Assembly (NCBI GenBank): GCA_033763735.1
Contig: JANRJY010000025.1
Span: 11,785 to 75,784, forward strand
Source: JANRJY01 sp033763735
Lineage (GTDB): Bacteria > Bacteroidota > Bacteroidia > Cytophagales > UBA9547
Direction of reading: 5' to 3'
Length of the DNA stretch: 64,000 nucleotides
In this document: positions 27,820-36,641 of the stretch, piece by piece
Layout of the letters: every line of letters starts with the position of its first letter
How positions within the stretch are numbered: position 1 is the stretch's first letter
Notes under the pieces: model-generated
Databases searched by the model: none
Seen by the model: the letters and a program-made list of their open reading frames with translations, nothing else
Told to the model about the DNA's origin: nothing
Made by a program: the position numbers and the translations under genes

Positions 27820-28752
27820 TTAATTGCAAGGTTTGAGTTGAACAGATACGCAAGTATCTTTCTTTATCACAAAAGTCCCTTGCCAAGCACATTTTTTGTC
27901 GGCCGACAGCGCTAGGTAACTATAAGTCCCTGCCATTTTCTTTTCATTTGAAGTTCCTGTGAGTGCATCCCCACAAGTATAATCACTATTTATTGCAGTT
28001 TGAAGCACCGGCATTGATTCAATTTCATTGAGGGTGATGGAAATTGGGAATAAAGTGGAGGTTTTGGTTCTTGTCCAAAATACAACTGTTCCAAGTTCAC
28101 ATGCTTCTAGTTTAATTGGCAAGAAATCGCCTGATTTCACTTTAAACTTGCCAGTCCAAGCACAACCCAACGCATTTTTTGCATAGTAGGTATGCGTGCC
28201 TTTTTGAATTGTTTTGTATACAATATTAGGGTCGCTCGCAACTGTCGGAGCTGTATTTCTTGGACTTTGGAGTAATAAAGTATCTTCTATCATTACTACT
28301 TGAATCGGAAATACATTATCTGATGCTGACCAAAATCCTACATTGGCACTTGTAGGTATCAGTTTTACATCAACCGAAATATCAATATTTTTCGGCAAAT
28401 CATTTATTGCATTGCTATATCCTTCATTTGTAAAAATAAGTTTTCGTACTTCATCATTATATTGGATATAAAGCCAGTACGATGTATTGCTATTTAAATT
28501 TACTACTGCTACTCCATTGGTACTCACAGTGCTGTCAATCGCATATTTACCGGTAAAATTTCCTGCTGCCAGTTCATAATCGCGTAGTGTAGCCAATAAA
28601 TAAACTTTTGCATTGGTCAGTTTATTTCCTACATCATCTCTAATATTCAAAGTAATACGAACAGACTTTGTTTTTGGCAAATCCTCATTACGACTGCAGG
28701 TACAAGCGTATAAAAAAATGAGCGAGTAGGTTAGTAACTTGGATAACTTCAT
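27820..28752 (-). CDS. Lipoprotein with two internal repeats
   Basis: 310 residues from the ATG at 28750-28752, which begins a lipoprotein signal (MKLSKLLTYSLIFLYAC); the upstream extension to 28824 lacks signal character. After an N-terminal immunoglobulin/transthyretin-like domain (about 30-130, VRITLNIRDDVGNKLTNAKVYL) two tandem modules of about 85 residues follow. Each starts with a VxFW and FPI pattern, has a GTxxYxA strand and ends CAWxGxFxxK then a Cys (NALGCAWTGKFKVK and DKKCAWQGTFVIK). Function unknown; a surface-exposed binding or structural role is a guess. Confidence 0.7.
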   Translation of the reverse strand: MKLSKLLTYSLIFLYACTCSRNEDLPKTKSVRITLNIRDDVGNKLTNAKVYLLATLRDYELAAGNFTGKYAIDSTVSTNGVAVVNLNSNTSYWLYIQYNDEVRKLIFTNEGYSNAINDLPKNIDISVDVKLIPTSANVGFWSASDNVFPIQVVMIEDTLLLQSPRNTAPTVASDPNIVYKTIQKGTHTYYAKNALGCAWTGKFKVKSGDFLPIKLEACELGTVVFWTRTKTSTLFPISITLNEIESMPVLQTAINSDYTCGDALTGTSNEKKMAGTYSYLALSADKKCAWQGTFVIKKDTCVSVQLKPCN

Positions 28753-28815
28753 CAAAAGTAATTGTGTAAAATTAATACGAAAAAATCGCTCGAGGTAACT
28801 TTTATTGTAAAAATA

Positions 28816-28856
28816 ATTTGGCAAATAGTTTCTTTATCGAAACCTATTTGCCAAAT
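28816..28856 (-). terminator. Intrinsic terminator after tsf
   Basis: ATTTGGCAAATAG at 28816-28828 pairs perfectly with CTATTTGCCAAAT at 28844-28856, extended inside by TTTC/GAAA. On the minus strand the hairpin is followed by TATTTTTA. It begins ten bases past the tsf stop. Confidence 0.88.
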
Positions 28857-28865
28857 GTTTAAATA

Positions 28866-29696
28866 TTAACCAATTTGAACTCTTTTGAATTTGCTAACTG
28901 TGAGTCCTTTTGACACACTATCAAGTAATTGAGCAATTGTTTTTGAAGTATCTTTTACAAAATCCTGATTTAGTAAAGTACTGTCTTTGTAAAATTTGTT
29001 CAATTTACCCAAAGCAATTTTTTCAAGCATGGCTTCCGGTTTTCCTTCAGCACGTGCTTGTTCTTTACCAATTTCAATTTCACGTTCTATCGTACTTGGG
29101 TCAACATCATCTTTATCAACGGCCACAGGTTTCATTGCTGCAATTTGCATTGCAACATCCTTGCCAACTTCAGTTACATCTTTGCCGTTTACATTTTTAA
29201 ATGCTACCAATACTCCTACTTTGTTATTTGAGTGAATATAAGGTACTATTTTTTCGGCTTCATAATTCTCAAATGAGCTTACTTCAAGTTTCTCTCCAAT
29301 TTTACCCATCAAATCAATAAGCAAATCACTTACTTTTTTACCGGAAATGGTCATTTCTAATAATGCAGCAGCATTGGAAATGTTGTTTTTAAGAGCTTCA
29401 GAGGCAATATTCTTGCCTAGTGAGACAAACTCTTCATTTTTGGCAACAAAATCAGTTTCGCAACTTATTGAGAAAATGATTCCTTTTGTATTATCAGAGT
29501 TGGTTGTTACGAATACTGCTCCTTCATTAGCTTCTTTGTCAGCCCTGGAAGCTGATACTTTTTGACCCTTTTTGCGCAAGAAATCAATGGCTGCTTCAAA
29601 ATCACCATTCGATTCAGTAAGAGCTTTTTTGCAATCCATCATACCGGCACCGGTCATTTGTCTTAATTTATTTACATCTGTAGCGGAAATAGACAT
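28866..29696 (-). CDS. tsf: Elongation factor Ts
   Basis: Guanine nucleotide exchange factor for EF-Tu. 276 residues with an N-terminal UBA-like module (DVNKLRQMTGAGMMDCKKALTES), the core element containing SCETDFVAKNEEF, and the dimerisation/core repeats. Complete and without odd residues. Normally follows rpsB; here the DNA upstream instead carries the promoter motif and then the divergent glycan locus, so tsf is monocistronic. Confidence 0.97.
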   Translation of the reverse strand: MSISATDVNKLRQMTGAGMMDCKKALTESNGDFEAAIDFLRKKGQKVSASRADKEANEGAVFVTTNSDNTKGIIFSISCETDFVAKNEEFVSLGKNIASEALKNNISNAAALLEMTISGKKVSDLLIDLMGKIGEKLEVSSFENYEAEKIVPYIHSNNKVGVLVAFKNVNGKDVTEVGKDVAMQIAAMKPVAVDKDDVDPSTIEREIEIGKEQARAEGKPEAMLEKIALGKLNKFYKDSTLLNQDFVKDTSKTIAQLLDSVSKGLTVSKFKRVQIG

Positions 29697-29732
29697 ATTT
29701 GTATGTTATTAGGTTTTTGTTAAAATCGGTTG

Positions 29733-29740
29733 CAAAGCTA
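29733..29740 (-). promoter_or_regulatory. Candidate -7 element for tsf
   Basis: On the minus strand TAGCTTTG matches the TAnnTTTG consensus, about 35 bases before the tsf start codon. No clear TTG lies at the right distance upstream, so only half of the promoter is recognisable. Confidence 0.45.
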
Positions 29741-29817
29741 TGTTTTTTTATTTTATTACCATCCGGTGTTAAATAAATTTAATTTTTGGTTATTTTGGCA
29801 GCCATTTTTGAATAAAT

Positions 29818-30435
29818 ATGAGCAAAAAGGTAAATCAAAAAAGCACCCCAATACCGCCTAAAAAGGTTGTTGCTCCTCAAATAATTAAAGAAACCAAAAA
29901 CGCTTTTTTTCAAATGTCATTTTTTAAAAACTTTATTCAATTGCTTGTGATATTGGCAGTTATACTTATTTGTATGAAAGGAAATGAAGGGTATTCGTGG
30001 GTCTGGAGTGATTTGATTAATGAAAATTTGAAATTTATCAGTAAAAACAAACAATTGAACACTGCCCAAAAGTATCAAGCAAAGTTTGGTGTCGATGCAG
30101 CGGCCCTCGATTATATTAAACTTAAAACCCCAGATACTGCTATAATACTTTTCCCATACTACAACACTATCATTAGTGATAGTTCCGGATATCAATTTAT
30201 TAAAGGGCTAGGTGGAATTAAAATAAGAGTATGGTCAACATATTTTTTGTATCCACGCAAACTTGTGTACATGGATGAATTTGAAAAAAATAGGTATAAA
30301 AACAAGATCACACATGTAGTTTGCATGGGCAATTGGGGTTATAATTATTTGGATTATCCGGTAGAAAGCAGAAAAATGTTTGATGTTTTGCCTTTGCATT
30401 CCAACAAATCGCAATTGAATTTAATGGGTAATTAA
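29818..30435 (+). CDS. Hypothetical single-pass membrane protein, start of glycan locus
   Basis: 205 residues. A cytoplasmic, Lys/Pro-rich N-terminus (about 1-35) is followed by one transmembrane helix (about 38-56, FIQLLVILAVILICMKG). The rest should be periplasmic: DTAIILFPYYNTIISDSSGY and the later KITHVVCMGNWGYNYLDYPV segment look like the alpha/beta 'tail' that closes many GT-C family glycosyltransferases (compare the end of the gene at 38068). It precedes the polytopic protein at 30437 by one base. I read the pair as a GT-C enzyme whose membrane and soluble parts are separate polypeptides, an inference. Confidence 0.55.
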   Translation: MSKKVNQKSTPIPPKKVVAPQIIKETKNAFFQMSFFKNFIQLLVILAVILICMKGNEGYSWVWSDLINENLKFISKNKQLNTAQKYQAKFGVDAAALDYIKLKTPDTAIILFPYYNTIISDSSGYQFIKGLGGIKIRVWSTYFLYPRKLVYMDEFEKNRYKNKITHVVCMGNWGYNYLDYPVESRKMFDVLPLHSNKSQLNLMGN

Positions 30436-30436
30436 G

Positions 30437-31798
30437 ATGGGGATATTTGCATTTATATTATTTTTTATTTTAGGATTTGCGTTGGTTAACCGATTTGCCA
30501 ATACACTTTCAATTATCGAAAAAATTGGTTTTTCTTTTCCTATTGGATTGGGGTTGGTTACTGTACTTATGTTTTTGTTGGATATCAGCAAAGTTGGAAT
30601 TACAATAGCTCCTATATTATTAGGAGTAATAATTTTAATAATATTATTTGGGTATCCACTTTTTAAAACTACACGGCTATATTGGATTGATTCTTTCAAA
30701 TTACTTAACATTAAATACTCCTTTGGATGGTTTTTCTTAATTGGATTTATAATTTACTTACTTTATGGTATAACTTCTAAAGGACTTTATTGGCCTCCTG
30801 CAGAACACGATTCGTTGACAGGATACGACTTACAAGCCAAAATGATAGCAAATGAAGGTACATTTGTAACAAGTCAATTTGATTATCCTTACAACAGCAC
30901 CTATGACTTAGCAAGGTTTATTTACCCTCCTTTATCATCTGCTGGATTTGCATTAGCTTATATATTTGGATTTGACAATAGTAAAATAACAGTTATCTTA
31001 TTGTTTTACAGCCTTTTAATCTCATTTTATGGATTAATCCGTAAGTCAATTAATGATACTTGGGCGCTGTTATTCACTTTTTTTATGATGATAACACCTG
31101 AAATGTTTTCGCATGCCTCTCTTTCACTAACAAATCTCCCAAACACAGTATATACTTCTATTTCAGTTATTTGCTTGTATTATTGGCTTATTTCCAATGA
31201 TAAGTCCTATTTTATTATTTCATTAAGTTGTATGTTTTTGAGTAATTGGAGTCGAAGTGATAGCATAGTTTTTGTAATAGCTACCCTTGCAGTTATTCTA
31301 TTTTTTAACTTAAAAAATATTCAATGGAAGAATATAATAATTTATGGAGTAATTTCAATAATTCCATTTATTGTATGGGGATTATTTATAAAGATGAATA
31401 TTGGTGCAAATTCTTCTGACTTTTTTGTCAAAACGTTGTTTTGGGATAGCCAAAAAATGTCTGAAATATTGTCCAAATGTATGGTAATTGTGCTTGGAAA
31501 TGGCGTATATTATGGAATCACCTTTTTTGTATTTGTGGCAATTGCCGGATTGAATGTGGTTGATATATTTCAAACAAGAAATCCGGTAGCAATGTTTATA
31601 TTTATTGCTTGGATGGGTTATACACTTTTATATTATCAAATAGATTATAATTTTGCAGGTAGTATTGATGCATATATTAATGCTTCGTATAAAAGAGGGA
31701 TGTTTAACTTTGTACCATTATGCTGGTTCTTTATTGGAACAAGTCCATTTTCAATAAAATGGCTGGGAAAAGCAGATATGTTTTTTAACAAAAACTAA
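30437..31798 (+). CDS. Polytopic membrane protein, probable GT-C-type glycosyltransferase
   Basis: 453 residues with about ten to eleven transmembrane helices. After the second or third helix there is an acidic external loop with PAEHDSLTGYDLQAKMIANEG, which resembles the catalytic first-loop Asp/Glu motif of GT39/ArnT-like transferases, followed by FDYPYNSTYDLARFIYPPLSSAGFALAY. No soluble C-terminal domain is present. Such enzymes use polyprenyl-phosphate-linked sugars on the outer face of the inner membrane. The family is recognised by topology and loop pattern only; an O-antigen polymerase is the main alternative. Confidence 0.6.
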   Translation: MGIFAFILFFILGFALVNRFANTLSIIEKIGFSFPIGLGLVTVLMFLLDISKVGITIAPILLGVIILIILFGYPLFKTTRLYWIDSFKLLNIKYSFGWFFLIGFIIYLLYGITSKGLYWPPAEHDSLTGYDLQAKMIANEGTFVTSQFDYPYNSTYDLARFIYPPLSSAGFALAYIFGFDNSKITVILLFYSLLISFYGLIRKSINDTWALLFTFFMMITPEMFSHASLSLTNLPNTVYTSISVICLYYWLISNDKSYFIISLSCMFLSNWSRSDSIVFVIATLAVILFFNLKNIQWKNIIIYGVISIIPFIVWGLFIKMNIGANSSDFFVKTLFWDSQKMSEILSKCMVIVLGNGVYYGITFFVFVAIAGLNVVDIFQTRNPVAMFIFIAWMGYTLLYYQIDYNFAGSIDAYINASYKRGMFNFVPLCWFFIGTSPFSIKWLGKADMFFNKN

Positions 31799-31802
31799 TA
31801 AC

Positions 31803-32342
31803 GTGGGGAACAGAAAAGTAATATTGTATATTTCGATGAGTTTAGACGGGTTTATTGCCCGTCAGAATGATGATATTGAATGGCTTTCATTGGTTGAAAA
31901 GAAAGGAGAGGATTATGGTTATAATGAATTCTATAATACAATTGACACAGTAATCATGGGTCGTAGAACTTATGAAAAAGTGCTATCATTTGGAATAGAT
32001 TTCCCGCATAGAAACAAAAAATGCTTTGTTTTTTCTTCTGCCAAAACTTTTATAGACCCATACGTAACATTTGTTGATCAATCTCCTGAAATTTGGCTTA
32101 AGAAGTATAAAACAACTGAAGGTGGCGATATTTACTGCGATGGTGGTGCTACATTGGTACACACTTTGCTGAAATATGGATTAATTGACGAAATGGTTAT
32201 CTCAATAATACCAATTTTATTAGGCGAAGGCAAAAGATTGTTTTCCAGACATTTACCTGAAAATTCTGTAAAACTTATTAATTCTAATACCTTTGATACA
32301 GGTTTAGTACAGTTGACATATAAAATATTGATTAAAAAATAA
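31803..32342 (+). CDS. Dihydrofolate reductase / RibD C-terminal-like family protein
   Basis: 179 residues starting at a GTG at 31803, four bases past the previous stop. The fold is that of the RibD C-terminal reductase/DHFR superfamily: ILYISMSLDGFIARQNDDIEWLS, then DTVIMGRRTYEKVLSFG (nucleotide-binding MGRxTYE) and GGDIYCDGGATLVHTLL. This group (YyaP/YwjB-like) is a NADPH-dependent reductase of unknown substrate. It is out of place in the glycan locus and may be a passenger. Confidence 0.88.
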   Translation: MGNRKVILYISMSLDGFIARQNDDIEWLSLVEKKGEDYGYNEFYNTIDTVIMGRRTYEKVLSFGIDFPHRNKKCFVFSSAKTFIDPYVTFVDQSPEIWLKKYKTTEGGDIYCDGGATLVHTLLKYGLIDEMVISIIPILLGEGKRLFSRHLPENSVKLINSNTFDTGLVQLTYKILIKK

Positions 32343-32422
32343 TATTTTTATTTCAAAACAAAACATCTGTAAATAAATGAATCACAATGAAAAATGTAGT
32401 TTATTTTCTAATTTTTTAAAAT

Positions 32423-34447
32423 ATGAAAAATTCTAAAAATAAATCTTTAGAAAATAATACATCTTCCAATCTTGCCTCTTTACAACAAAGAGCCAATAAT
32501 GATTTTTTTAGTTTTAATTTCGGCAATAAAGAAAAGTGGTTTATAGGAATTTCACTTTTACTATACTTTTCATTCATATTATTGAAATGGAATGGTTCAT
32601 CAATTTCAGTATGGAATCAAATATTTGGAACCATTCAAAACACTAAAAAAAGTGTAATTTTTGGAGAAGCAGTACCCATCAGACAAGATGAATGGATGGT
32701 TTATACACCCATGCTTTTAAACCAATACGAAAATGGAATGAATGTTATAAATGAAAGTTTAGGAGAAGGTAATATAACATTACCTATTAATGTTCCAGTG
32801 AAACATTTTTCTATTTTTTTCAAACCCAACATGATATTTTTTTTATTTCTTAATAAAGAACAAGGGTATTCTGCTTTTTGGAATTTCAAAATCTTTGGGA
32901 TTATTATTTCTGTTTTTTTGTTTTTGAGTTGTCTAACTAAAAACAATTTTTTACTTTCCGTTTTTGGGGCATTTTGGGTGTATTTGTCTCCTGTTACACA
33001 ATGGTGGTTTTCTACAAATATTCCGGAAATGACTACATCATTTTGCCTTACATTCTTTTTTTTAATTCAGTTTATTAATTCTACGAAAAAATTACACTCT
33101 ATTCTTTATTCGTTTGGTCTTGTATATTCCATGTTTTTCTTTGCAATGCAATTATATCCGCCATATATGTTTCCCTTTGCCCATTTTGGAGTTTTTTTAT
33201 TGATTGCAATTATTTTTGAAAAGAGAGAGTTAATCAAATTGGTTTTTTTGGATAAGATCAAAATGATTAGCTTCATTTTTTTGACTATTATTTCAGGACT
33301 ATTGTTTGCACTTTTTTTACAAGAAATGAAAAGTATTGTTGACACAATGTTACAAACGGAATATCCTGGAAAACGAGATTTTACTGGGGTAACCATTATA
33401 TCTTATTTAGATGCATTTACAGCATACTTTGATTTCTTTCATACTAAAACTAAATTTCCAATGTATCCCGGTAGTGGAAGTCAATCAGAAATAGCAGAGG
33501 CTTTATGGATATTTCCATTTGCTTTTTTTGGTGTCGTTTATAATGCCATTAGATATAAGACACACGATTATGTTTTATACGTTTTCCTGATTTATTTCAT
33601 CTTTATTGTGCTATGGGTTTTTGTTGGTCTACCTCCTTTTTTGTACAAAATTTTACTTTTAGATATGACTACCCCTGATCGAGGAAGTCAAATAATAGGA
33701 ATTTGTGGAATCTTTATAACGATTATTTATATATCTAGAACGAGTAAAAATGCAAATATGAATACCTTTGCATCAATTATTTTTTCTATATTAATTTTTG
33801 TCTTTGTTGCATTTATTGGATATAAATCAAATGAAGTTTTAAATAATTTTTTTACAAGTACTCAAATTTTAGTTGCTGCATTCTTAATCTCGTTATCAGG
33901 CTTTTGCATGTTTAATTTTAATAATATGTTTTTAAGATTTGGTTTTGTAGGTATTATTTTATTTATATCTTTCAAAAATATTGCCATAAATCCGATACAA
34001 GTTGGACTTTCTCCTATTACCAAAAATCCATTATATGATAATGTAAAATCAATTTACCGTTTAAATCCTGATAAAGGTTGGATTGTTATGGGTAGTTCTA
34101 TGGTAGCAAATTTCATAAGATGCACAGGAGCTAAAGTAATTAACGGTGTCAATTATATTCCTAATTACAAATATACGTCTGTATTGGACCCTGAAAATAA
34201 AAACAAAAAAGTTTACAACAGATATGCCCACATTACATGTTATCCGTTTATTAATAATACAGATACCATTGCATTTACGCTTAATAATGCTGATGCATAC
34301 TCAATGGGTATCGACCCTTCTTCTGAAAAACTCAAAAAAATAGGAGTGAAATATGTTGTTTTTACTTACGATCCCCAACCTATTGAGGTTAGAAATCTAG
34401 AACAAATCTCAAAAGATGGCATATCAATTTATCAATTTAAAGACTAA
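32423..34447 (+). CDS. Large polytopic membrane protein, putative GT-C enzyme, paralogue A
   Basis: 674 residues. After a cytoplasmic N-terminus the first helix (about 38-55) leads to a short external loop with the motif RQDEW (88-91) preceded by SxxVIFGxxxxI. About twelve further helices follow, with QWWFSTNIPEM near 193, LQTEYPGKRDF near 310, and LPPFLYKI near 410. A soluble C-terminal domain (about 540-674) contains GVNYIP, NRYAHITCYPF and VRNLEQI. The protein at 39862 shares all of these in order. I recall similar proteins annotated as DUF7657 or simply hypothetical. By topology it is a candidate polyprenyl-phosphate-dependent glycosyltransferase (GtrC/YfhO-like). Activity is unproven. 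Confidence 0.6.
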   Translation: MKNSKNKSLENNTSSNLASLQQRANNDFFSFNFGNKEKWFIGISLLLYFSFILLKWNGSSISVWNQIFGTIQNTKKSVIFGEAVPIRQDEWMVYTPMLLNQYENGMNVINESLGEGNITLPINVPVKHFSIFFKPNMIFFLFLNKEQGYSAFWNFKIFGIIISVFLFLSCLTKNNFLLSVFGAFWVYLSPVTQWWFSTNIPEMTTSFCLTFFFLIQFINSTKKLHSILYSFGLVYSMFFFAMQLYPPYMFPFAHFGVFLLIAIIFEKRELIKLVFLDKIKMISFIFLTIISGLLFALFLQEMKSIVDTMLQTEYPGKRDFTGVTIISYLDAFTAYFDFFHTKTKFPMYPGSGSQSEIAEALWIFPFAFFGVVYNAIRYKTHDYVLYVFLIYFIFIVLWVFVGLPPFLYKILLLDMTTPDRGSQIIGICGIFITIIYISRTSKNANMNTFASIIFSILIFVFVAFIGYKSNEVLNNFFTSTQILVAAFLISLSGFCMFNFNNMFLRFGFVGIILFISFKNIAINPIQVGLSPITKNPLYDNVKSIYRLNPDKGWIVMGSSMVANFIRCTGAKVINGVNYIPNYKYTSVLDPENKNKKVYNRYAHITCYPFINNTDTIAFTLNNADAYSMGIDPSSEKLKKIGVKYVVFTYDPQPIEVRNLEQISKDGISIYQFKD

Positions 34448-34449
34448 AA

Positions 34450-35691
34450 ATGTATAAAGAAGTTAATGTTTGCCGAATTTGCGGTAACACAAAATTTGAA
34501 CCTATAGTTTCTCTTGGTGTCCAATCACTTACCGGTGTTTTTCCAAAATCTATTGACGATAAAGTTGATAAAGGTCCCCTTGATTTAGTACAATGTAAAG
34601 GAGATAATTCATGTGGATTAGTACAATTAAAACATTCTTTTAGTCATGAAGAAATGTATGGAATGAATTATGGGTATAGATCAGGGCTAAACAAATCTAT
34701 GGTTATGCATTTGTCCTCAATAACAAAGAAAGTTTCTCAAATTATTGAATTAAAAGACAATGATGTAATAATTGATATTGGAAGCAATGATTCAACCTTA
34801 TTGCAATCATATGCCCAGGTAACAAAGGCAAAACTTAATTTAATAGGAATTGACCCAACCGGAATCAAGTTTAAAAAGTATTACCCTGAAAATATTAATT
34901 TGATTGCTGACTTTTTTTCTGCAAATATCTTTAAAAAGGCTTATCCAAACAAAAAAGCTAAAGTTGTTTCTTCAATTGCAATGTTTTACGATTTAGAAGA
35001 CCCTACTTCATTTATGGAGGACATTTATAATGTGTTATCTGACGATGGAATTTGGATATTTGAACAAAGCTATCTTTTAACCATGTTGGAAGTCAATGCA
35101 TATGACACAATTTGTCATGAACATATCGAATATTATGCAATAAGACAAATTGAATGGATGGCTAAAAAAGTTGGTTTCAAGCTTGTTGATATTATCTTAA
35201 ATGATATCAATGGAGGAAGTTTTCAAATAATTTGCACAAAGGCTATAAATAATAATATTAAATCAAGCAGTAATTTGGACAAATTAATAATCAATGAGAA
35301 TGACAACCTTCATAAACTTTTGATTAATTATAAAATACAGGTTGAAAATCATCGTAATGAATTAATAAAATTATTAACCAAACTTAAAACTGAAGGCAAA
35401 AAAGTATTTGGTTATGGGGCCTCCACAAAGGGAAATGTTATATTACAATATTGCGGCATTGATAAAAATTTGATGCCTTACATCGCAGAAGTAAATGAAG
35501 ATAAGTTTGGATCTTTTACACCAGGCACTCTAATTCCAATTATCTCTGAAAATGAAGCAAGAGCATTAAAACCGGATTATTTCCTGGTTTTACCTTGGCA
35601 TTTTAGAGCAGGCATTTTAGAAAGAGAAAAAGAGTTTTTAAAAAATGGAGGTAAATTCATTTTTCCATTGCCAAAAATTGAAATAGTTTGA
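34450..35691 (+). CDS. Sugar C-methyltransferase (TylCIII/NovU-like, Zn-binding)
   Basis: 413 residues with three parts. An N-terminal zinc-binding module has Cys pairs (CRICG, then QCKGDNSCG) and the LGVQSLTGVFP segment; a central Rossmann SAM domain has DIGSNDSTLL near 105-115; a C-terminal domain includes FGYGASTKGNVILQY and PYIAEVNEDKFG. This is the layout of TDP-sugar C-3/C-5 methyltransferases such as TylCIII and NovU, so it probably adds a branch methyl to a keto-sugar nucleotide made by the adjacent dehydratases. It begins two bases after the previous gene and shares its stop base with the next start (ATGA). Confidence 0.88.
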   Translation: MYKEVNVCRICGNTKFEPIVSLGVQSLTGVFPKSIDDKVDKGPLDLVQCKGDNSCGLVQLKHSFSHEEMYGMNYGYRSGLNKSMVMHLSSITKKVSQIIELKDNDVIIDIGSNDSTLLQSYAQVTKAKLNLIGIDPTGIKFKKYYPENINLIADFFSANIFKKAYPNKKAKVVSSIAMFYDLEDPTSFMEDIYNVLSDDGIWIFEQSYLLTMLEVNAYDTICHEHIEYYAIRQIEWMAKKVGFKLVDIILNDINGGSFQIICTKAINNNIKSSSNLDKLIINENDNLHKLLINYKIQVENHRNELIKLLTKLKTEGKKVFGYGASTKGNVILQYCGIDKNLMPYIAEVNEDKFGSFTPGTLIPIISENEARALKPDYFLVLPWHFRAGILEREKEFLKNGGKFIFPLPKIEIV

Positions 35692-36641
35692 TGAGAAAAA
35701 CTGCTTTAATTGTTGGATTTACTGGACAAGATGGTCAAATTCTATGGAAGTATCTTGAAAATTTAGGTTACAATTTAATAGGTATTTCAACAAACAAAAT
35801 AATTTCGAACTATTATAGTCTAAATCACTCTAATTTTAATATAAGTTCTGAATCAGATATTAAATCATTGATTTCAACTATATATATTGATGAAATATAC
35901 TTTCTTGCAGCTGTGCACCAATCTTCTACTGACGTACTTGATAACGAATTAGATTATTTTAGGAAAAGTAATGAAGTAAATTTTGTATCTCCAAGTACAA
36001 TTCTTTCTTGTATTTTTAACTATTCAAAAAAGACCAAATTTTTTTATGCTTCATCTTCTCACATTTTTAGAGGCTCAGTACAAACGCCACAAAATGAAGA
36101 AACAAAACCAGTTCCGTTGTGTATATACGGAATTACAAAAACTTCTGGTACTTATATTACTCAGTACTTTGCAAATAAAGGTGTATTTGCTTCTGTGGGA
36201 ATCTTATATAATCACGAGTCAATTTTTAGAGATCGAAAATTCGTTTCACAAAAAATTATAAAAGGAGCAGTTGCAATCAAAAAAGGACTTTTAGATTCAT
36301 TAACTTTGGGCTCATTGGATGCTAAAATTGATTGGGGTTATGCACCTGATTTTGTAAAGGCTTATCATATGATCTTAAATATTTCAAAGCCAGATACTTT
36401 TATTATAAGTACATATAAGCTGACATCTATTGCTGATTTTGTAGAAGAAACCTTTAATCAGCTCGGACTGGACTGGAGAAAATATATTAAAATTGACAGT
36501 GAAATCATAAAGAAAGGCTTACAAAACAATCTTTTAGGAGATCATTCTAAGCTAAAAAATATGACTGGATGGTATCCTGAAACCACTTTTTCTGAAATGA
36601 TTAAAATATTATTAGATTATGAACTTAGCAACAATGGATAA
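35691..36641 (+). CDS. Extended SDR sugar-nucleotide enzyme, GDP-mannose 4,6-dehydratase-like
   Basis: 316 residues from the ATG at 35691, which overlaps the preceding stop as ATGA. The cofactor motif is GFTGQDGQI, the form found in GDP-mannose 4,6-dehydratases (GITGQDGSYL), and the catalytic pair is Y-x-x-x-K in YGITK; ASSSHIFRG replaces the usual SSSEVYG-like motif. With an incomplete match the enzyme may act on another GDP sugar. Because genes for GDP-heptose formation are in the same locus, GDP-heptose 4,6-dehydration (as in DmhA-type enzymes) is an attractive inference. Confidence 0.75.
   Translation: MRKTALIVGFTGQDGQILWKYLENLGYNLIGISTNKIISNYYSLNHSNFNISSESDIKSLISTIYIDEIYFLAAVHQSSTDVLDNELDYFRKSNEVNFVSPSTILSCIFNYSKKTKFFYASSSHIFRGSVQTPQNEETKPVPLCIYGITKTSGTYITQYFANKGVFASVGILYNHESIFRDRKFVSQKIIKGAVAIKKGLLDSLTLGSLDAKIDWGYAPDFVKAYHMILNISKPDTFIISTYKLTSIADFVEETFNQLGLDWRKYIKIDSEIIKKGLQNNLLGDHSKLKNMTGWYPETTFSEMIKILLDYELSNNG

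Noticed and set aside
28753..28824. Longer start for the lipoprotein at 27820
   Set aside because: Only the start at 28752 gives a lipoprotein signal peptide.
30437..31798. Wzx flippase
   Set aside because: First external loop carries an acidic PAEHDSLTGYD motif and topology fits GT-C better than a 12-14 helix MATE-like flippase; not fully excluded.
35688..35691. TTG start for the dehydratase gene at 35688
   Set aside because: The ATG at 35691 overlaps the previous stop as ATGA and fits the family start.
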